This document shows, piece after piece, positions 61,263 to 64,000 of a stretch of DNA of 64,000 nucleotides; position 1 is the stretch's first letter; each line of letters opens with the position of its first letter. Source of the DNA: Anaerolineae bacterium (lineage in GTDB: Bacteria > Chloroflexota > Anaerolineae > 4572-78 > J111). The translations under genes and the position numbers were made by a program. The stretch spans positions 248,001 through 312,000 of the forward strand of contig JAJVIM010000020.1 in assembly GCA_022071955.1 (NCBI GenBank), in the 5' to 3' direction. The notes beneath the pieces were generated by a model. It saw only the letters and a program-made list of their open reading frames with translations. It made no database searches and was not told the DNA's origin.

Positions 61263-61961
61263 TCAATCAGTGGCAATGGTGTAACCGTGCCTGGGTACGG
61301 TGAGCAGAAAACGCGGGTTGCGGCTGTCGGGTTCAATTTTTAACCGGAGGTTGCGCACGTGCATTCGCACCAAATCCGGGCTGCCGGTATCGCTGGGATA
61401 ATCCCACAGTTCACGGAGCAGCCGTTCGCCGCTAAAAACCTGCCCGGGATGGCTCATCAGGTGGTACATCAGATCAAACTCTACGGGGGTGAGGAGGATG
61501 GTTTTTTCGCCGGTGGTGAGCTGGTAATTTTGGCAATTGAGCTTGAGTTGCCCGATGGTAATGGTATCGGCGGGCGGTTTTTCGTCTTGCCGGTCAGTGA
61601 CGCGGCTCAAAATAGCTTTAACCCGGAGCAGGAGTTCGCGCACGTCAAAGGGTTTGGTCAGGTAATCATCGGCGCCGGCTTCAAAGCCCTCTATCCGGTC
61701 TTCAACCCGGCCGCGAGCCGTTAGAAACAGAATGGGGACCGGCTTTAAAATGGGGTCGGAACGAATTTCCCGGCAAACCTGCAAACCGTCCATACCGGGC
61801 ATCATAATATCCAGAATAATCAAATTGGGGTTGACTCGGCGAGCAATTTTGAGGGCGTCTGTACCGTTATAGGCCACCCGGACCTGGTAGTAGGGCTGCA
61901 AACTCCGTTCTATACTGAGTGCAACTCGTTCTTCATCATCAACAACTAGGATGCTGGCCAT
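61263..61961 (-). CDS. OmpR/PhoB-type response regulator
   Basis: 232 residues from the ATG at 61961, with AGAGGAGA; longer starts are not supported. The receiver has Asp8, Asp9, the phosphorylation site Asp51 (NLIILDIMMPGMDG) and DDYLTKPFD. The C-terminal winged helix has LLTPVEFDLMYHLMSHPGQV and MHVRNLRLKIEP, ending in TVPRHGYTI. Members bind paired direct repeats spaced 10-11 bp. The six 11-bp arrays here make it a candidate regulator of the flagellar operons, by inference only. Confidence 0.95.
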   Translation of the reverse strand: MASILVVDDEERVALSIERSLQPYYQVRVAYNGTDALKIARRVNPNLIILDIMMPGMDGLQVCREIRSDPILKPVPILFLTARGRVEDRIEGFEAGADDYLTKPFDVRELLLRVKAILSRVTDRQDEKPPADTITIGQLKLNCQNYQLTTGEKTILLTPVEFDLMYHLMSHPGQVFSGERLLRELWDYPSDTGSPDLVRMHVRNLRLKIEPDSRNPRFLLTVPRHGYTIATD

Positions 61962-62082
61962 AGCGTCTCCTCTAAAATGTATTTGATTTTCTTCCCCTGG
62001 TCGGAAAAATACGGGTTGACTCTCTGCTCCAAATAGAGGTGGCTTGGGGCAGGGAGTTTGGGGCCTCATGCCGTTTTAAGTG

Positions 62083-62111
62083 AATCTATCATTAGCCCGC
62101 TAAAAAAGCAA
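62083..62111 (-). promoter_or_regulatory. Promoter candidate of the OmpR-type regulator
   Basis: On the minus strand TTGCTT (62106-62111) and the extended -10 TG-A-TAGATT (hexamer 62083-62088) are 17 bases apart. Start near 62076 leaves a 115-base leader. It uses the same extended -10 type as the flagellar arrays but has no boxes, so it should be constitutive or differently controlled. Confidence 0.6.
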
Positions 62112-62164
62112 GGATAGGCGGACTAATGTCCTGTTGGCGGGGATGAGCTGAGGTTGCCGGCCGG

Positions 62165-63250
62165 CTACGAGGTGATGATGGCGCTGAGTTTTTTGAGAGC
62201 CAGCTCGTTGGCCCACATCAGCTCGTTAGATTGGCTTTGCATGTACGGCACCCGGGCAATGGGCGAGCGAGCCAAAACAATGTTGTTGCCCACCGGTCCG
62301 TAAAGCTGGTTCACCACGGGTAGCAGCCGGGCCAGATCAAACCCCAGTTTGCGGGCCAAAATGAGAAAGTTGTCAAGCGCTTCGTTTGCCGAAGGCTGGC
62401 CGGAAGTGAGTACAAACACTTTGTCGCAGCGTTGCACGGCGGCCAGGCTCAATTCGGTGAGCGCCGAACCGAGGTCGAAAATGGAGATGAAGCCGGCTTC
62501 GGTGAGTACTTCCAGCAACCGGGCCAGATTGTCTGCGGTGGGGCGAATTTCTGCGGCCGGGTCCGTGGCCGGGGCCGGAATAACCTGATAGCCGCTGTCA
62601 GAAATCTGCATAAAGCGATTGACCGTTTGCGTGGTGATCTGCGCCGTGGGCAGCGACAGCAGTTTGGCCGTGTGTTCGGCTGGGTTAAGTTGCAGCAGCG
62701 GCGCGACATCGCCAATGGGCAGGGCCAGGTCAACCAAAACTACCGGATATTTTTTTCGCTTGAAAACGGCCTCGCTGAGCCTGAGGGCCAGGGTGGTGGT
62801 GCCCATTTTTCGCTGCGGGCTAAACACGCCAATCACCTGTCCGGGAGTCAGTGTGGGTTCCGGGGTAACATCGGCATTAACTTTGGCCAGAAACTCTTCA
62901 ATCCTGCTGTTGAGTTCGTGCAGGTTAATCGGTTTGGTCAGGTAATCATCGGCGCCGGCTTTAAAGGCAAACTTTTTGTCGCCCAGGCCCGCCCGCGCGG
63001 TTAAAACAATGATGGTGGTTTCGGCAATTTGGGGAGTGGCTCTGATGCGTTTGATCACTTCAAACCCGTTTTCGCCGGGCATCATAATATCCAGCAACAC
63101 CAGATCAGGTTTTTCTGCCGAAATAAGCTGCAAGGCGGTTGTGCCGTCTTCGGCCTCAACCACATCGTATCCCTGTTGTTTGAGATTGAATGACAGCATC
63201 CGGCGCGTTGTGTGCTCGTCTTCAGCCACCAAAATTTTTTTGCGGGTCAT
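62165..63250 (-). CDS. Receiver domain fused to a CpaE/TadZ-like MinD-family domain
   Basis: 361 residues from the ATG at 63250 (TAGAGACG in front). The receiver has the phosphorylation site Asp54 (LVLLDIMMPGENGFEV) and DDYLTKPINL. The second half is a MinD/ParA-fold domain with a changed P-loop: SPQRKMGTTTLALRL takes the place of KGGVGKT, followed by VVLVDLALPIGDVAPLLQL. This is the build of CpaE/TadZ, which place pili or other polar structures. No tad pilus gene lies in the window. ATP binding may be lost, since the P-loop lysine before TT is missing. Confidence 0.88.
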   Translation of the reverse strand: MTRKKILVAEDEHTTRRMLSFNLKQQGYDVVEAEDGTTALQLISAEKPDLVLLDIMMPGENGFEVIKRIRATPQIAETTIIVLTARAGLGDKKFAFKAGADDYLTKPINLHELNSRIEEFLAKVNADVTPEPTLTPGQVIGVFSPQRKMGTTTLALRLSEAVFKRKKYPVVLVDLALPIGDVAPLLQLNPAEHTAKLLSLPTAQITTQTVNRFMQISDSGYQVIPAPATDPAAEIRPTADNLARLLEVLTEAGFISIFDLGSALTELSLAAVQRCDKVFVLTSGQPSANEALDNFLILARKLGFDLARLLPVVNQLYGPVGNNIVLARSPIARVPYMQSQSNELMWANELALKKLSAIITS

Positions 63251-63319
63251 GGGCGTCTCTACCGATGAATTGATAACTGACCTCAATTTTAACCCTATTT
63301 TGGCTTTAATTCAACCTGA

Positions 63320-64000
63320 TCATTCATACTGTCGCTGAAAGGTGAGCCGGTAATTTACGGGCTGGCCGGCCGGTAGCCCAAGGCCGTTGACCACATCGCT
63401 GCGGGCGCCGGTAACGTAAATAGTGTAATTGTCCGGGCCTTGCGCGCCGTACATAGGAAAATTGAGAGCGTATTCTGGCCAGGGTTTGTTTTCGGTGTGG
63501 CCGACCGCCTGCCCGGTGTTCCAGGCCTGGATGACCGGCTGGCCCAAAATGCGCTGGCCGTTTTCATCGAGCACTTCAACATAAATGTGGTGCAGCCCGT
63601 TTGATTGAGCCTCGTCCTCGTACTCAATCCTGATCAACCGGAAAATGGGCTGGCCGCTGGCCGACTGGCCCCGGTTAACCCACACTCCCAACCCGTCCAG
63701 GCGAGAGTCCCAATCCAGGGGCGGTTCCGCTGCTGGCTCGGGCGTGGGCGGGCGCGGCGGCGGAGGAGGTGGTGCTGGCAGCGTGGCATAGGGCAGCGTG
63801 TATTCAACGCCGTCAACCAAAACCAGGGCTGTTTCAGTATCGTTGTATTTGATAATAGATACGTTTTTGGCCCCGGTGATGGGCGGCGGCGGGGGCGGCG
63901 CGGGGACTGCGGCCGGAACCACCGTATAATCTGTGGCGGGCGGCGCGGTGGGCATCGGCGTGGGGGTGGGTTCCGGGGTGGGGGTTGGCCACGGTGTGGG
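63320..64000 (-). CDS. PT-rich protein with WDxRL repeat domain (5' end beyond the right edge)
   Basis: The reading frame is open to the window edge, with a Pro/Thr/Glu linker at the visible start (PTPTPEPTPTP), so the N-terminus is missing. 226 codons are seen. A second Pro-rich stretch is followed by the roughly 128-residue domain that begins WDSRLDGLGVWVNRG, contains HHIYVEVLDENGQRILGQPV and ends RLTFQR. This is the same domain that appears twice in the lipoprotein at 467-3184. Like that protein it is probably a surface lipoprotein. It is separated by 69 bases from the CpaE-like gene downstream. Confidence 0.85.
   Translation of the reverse strand, partial: PTPWPTPTPEPTPTPMPTAPPATDYTVVPAAVPAPPPPPPITGAKNVSIIKYNDTETALVLVDGVEYTLPYATLPAPPPPPPRPPTPEPAAEPPLDWDSRLDGLGVWVNRGQSASGQPIFRLIRIEYEDEAQSNGLHHIYVEVLDENGQRILGQPVIQAWNTGQAVGHTENKPWPEYALNFPMYGAQGPDNYTIYVTGARSDVVNGLGLPAGQPVNYRLTFQRQYE

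Overview
The window is a dense block of flagellar genes with signalling, surface-protein and glycoside-hydrolase genes around and between them. The organism is probably a monoderm of the Chloroflexota, perhaps Anaerolineae-like. This is inferred from GC-rich codon use, secreted proteins with long TPTPT linkers, an LPxTG-type surface protein, large PAS/GAF histidine kinases, and the absence here of the P- and L-ring genes flgA, flgH and flgI. No rRNA, tRNA, CRISPR array, insertion sequence or integrase gene was seen. No gene-free stretch exceeds 300 bases.

Layout. 1-6065 (minus): a truncated membrane sensor, a PT-rich lipoprotein with a DUF5107-like core, and a secreted protein with two clan GH-A-like glycosidase domains. 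6137-23272 (minus): FlhB C-domain paralogue, second FliK-like protein, flgE, TIGR02530 protein, flgD, fliK, flgB, lytic transglycosylase, fliJ, fliI, then a plus-strand hybrid histidine kinase, then fliH, fliG, fliF, fliE, flgC and a third GH-A-like protein without a signal peptide. 23542-29235 (plus): flbD, motA, motB, fliL, fliM, fliN, fliO, fliP, fliQ. 29261-32808 (minus): a cyclase/AAA/TPR protein and an HD-GYP protein. 33029-49015 (plus): fliR, flhB, flhA, flhF, flhG, a small membrane protein, fliA, an unknown, an LPVTG protein, flgF, flgG, flgM, flgN, flgK, flgL, fliW, csrA and a LysM lipoprotein. 49027-57471 (plus): a 2814-residue Ig-repeat adhesin. 57714-64000 (minus): hybrid histidine kinase, OmpR-type regulator, receiver/CpaE-like ATPase, and a partial PT-rich protein sharing a domain with the lipoprotein at the left end.

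Regulation. Six promoters, before the GH-flgC operon, flbD-motAB, fliK, fliI, fliR and fliW-csrA, share one layout. Four TTTAC-type boxes repeat every 11 bp, the last box touches the -35 hexamer, and an extended -10 follows at 17 bp (18 in one case). This is what direct-repeat binding by an OmpR/PhoB-type regulator would look like, and one such regulator is encoded at 61263-61961. A second tier uses sigma-28: promoters matching TAAA-N15-GCCGA precede flgM and the HD-GYP gene, and FliA is encoded at 39634.

How it fits together. The locus encodes nearly the whole basal body, export gate, rod, hook, stator, switch and filament-junction set. Flagellin, FliD, FliS and chemotaxis genes are not in the window. 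The main oddities are a glycosidase-fold protein at the usual flgB place, signalling genes inserted against the structural operons at two points with a copy of the shared promoter at each break, and a giant adhesin downstream of fliW-csrA.
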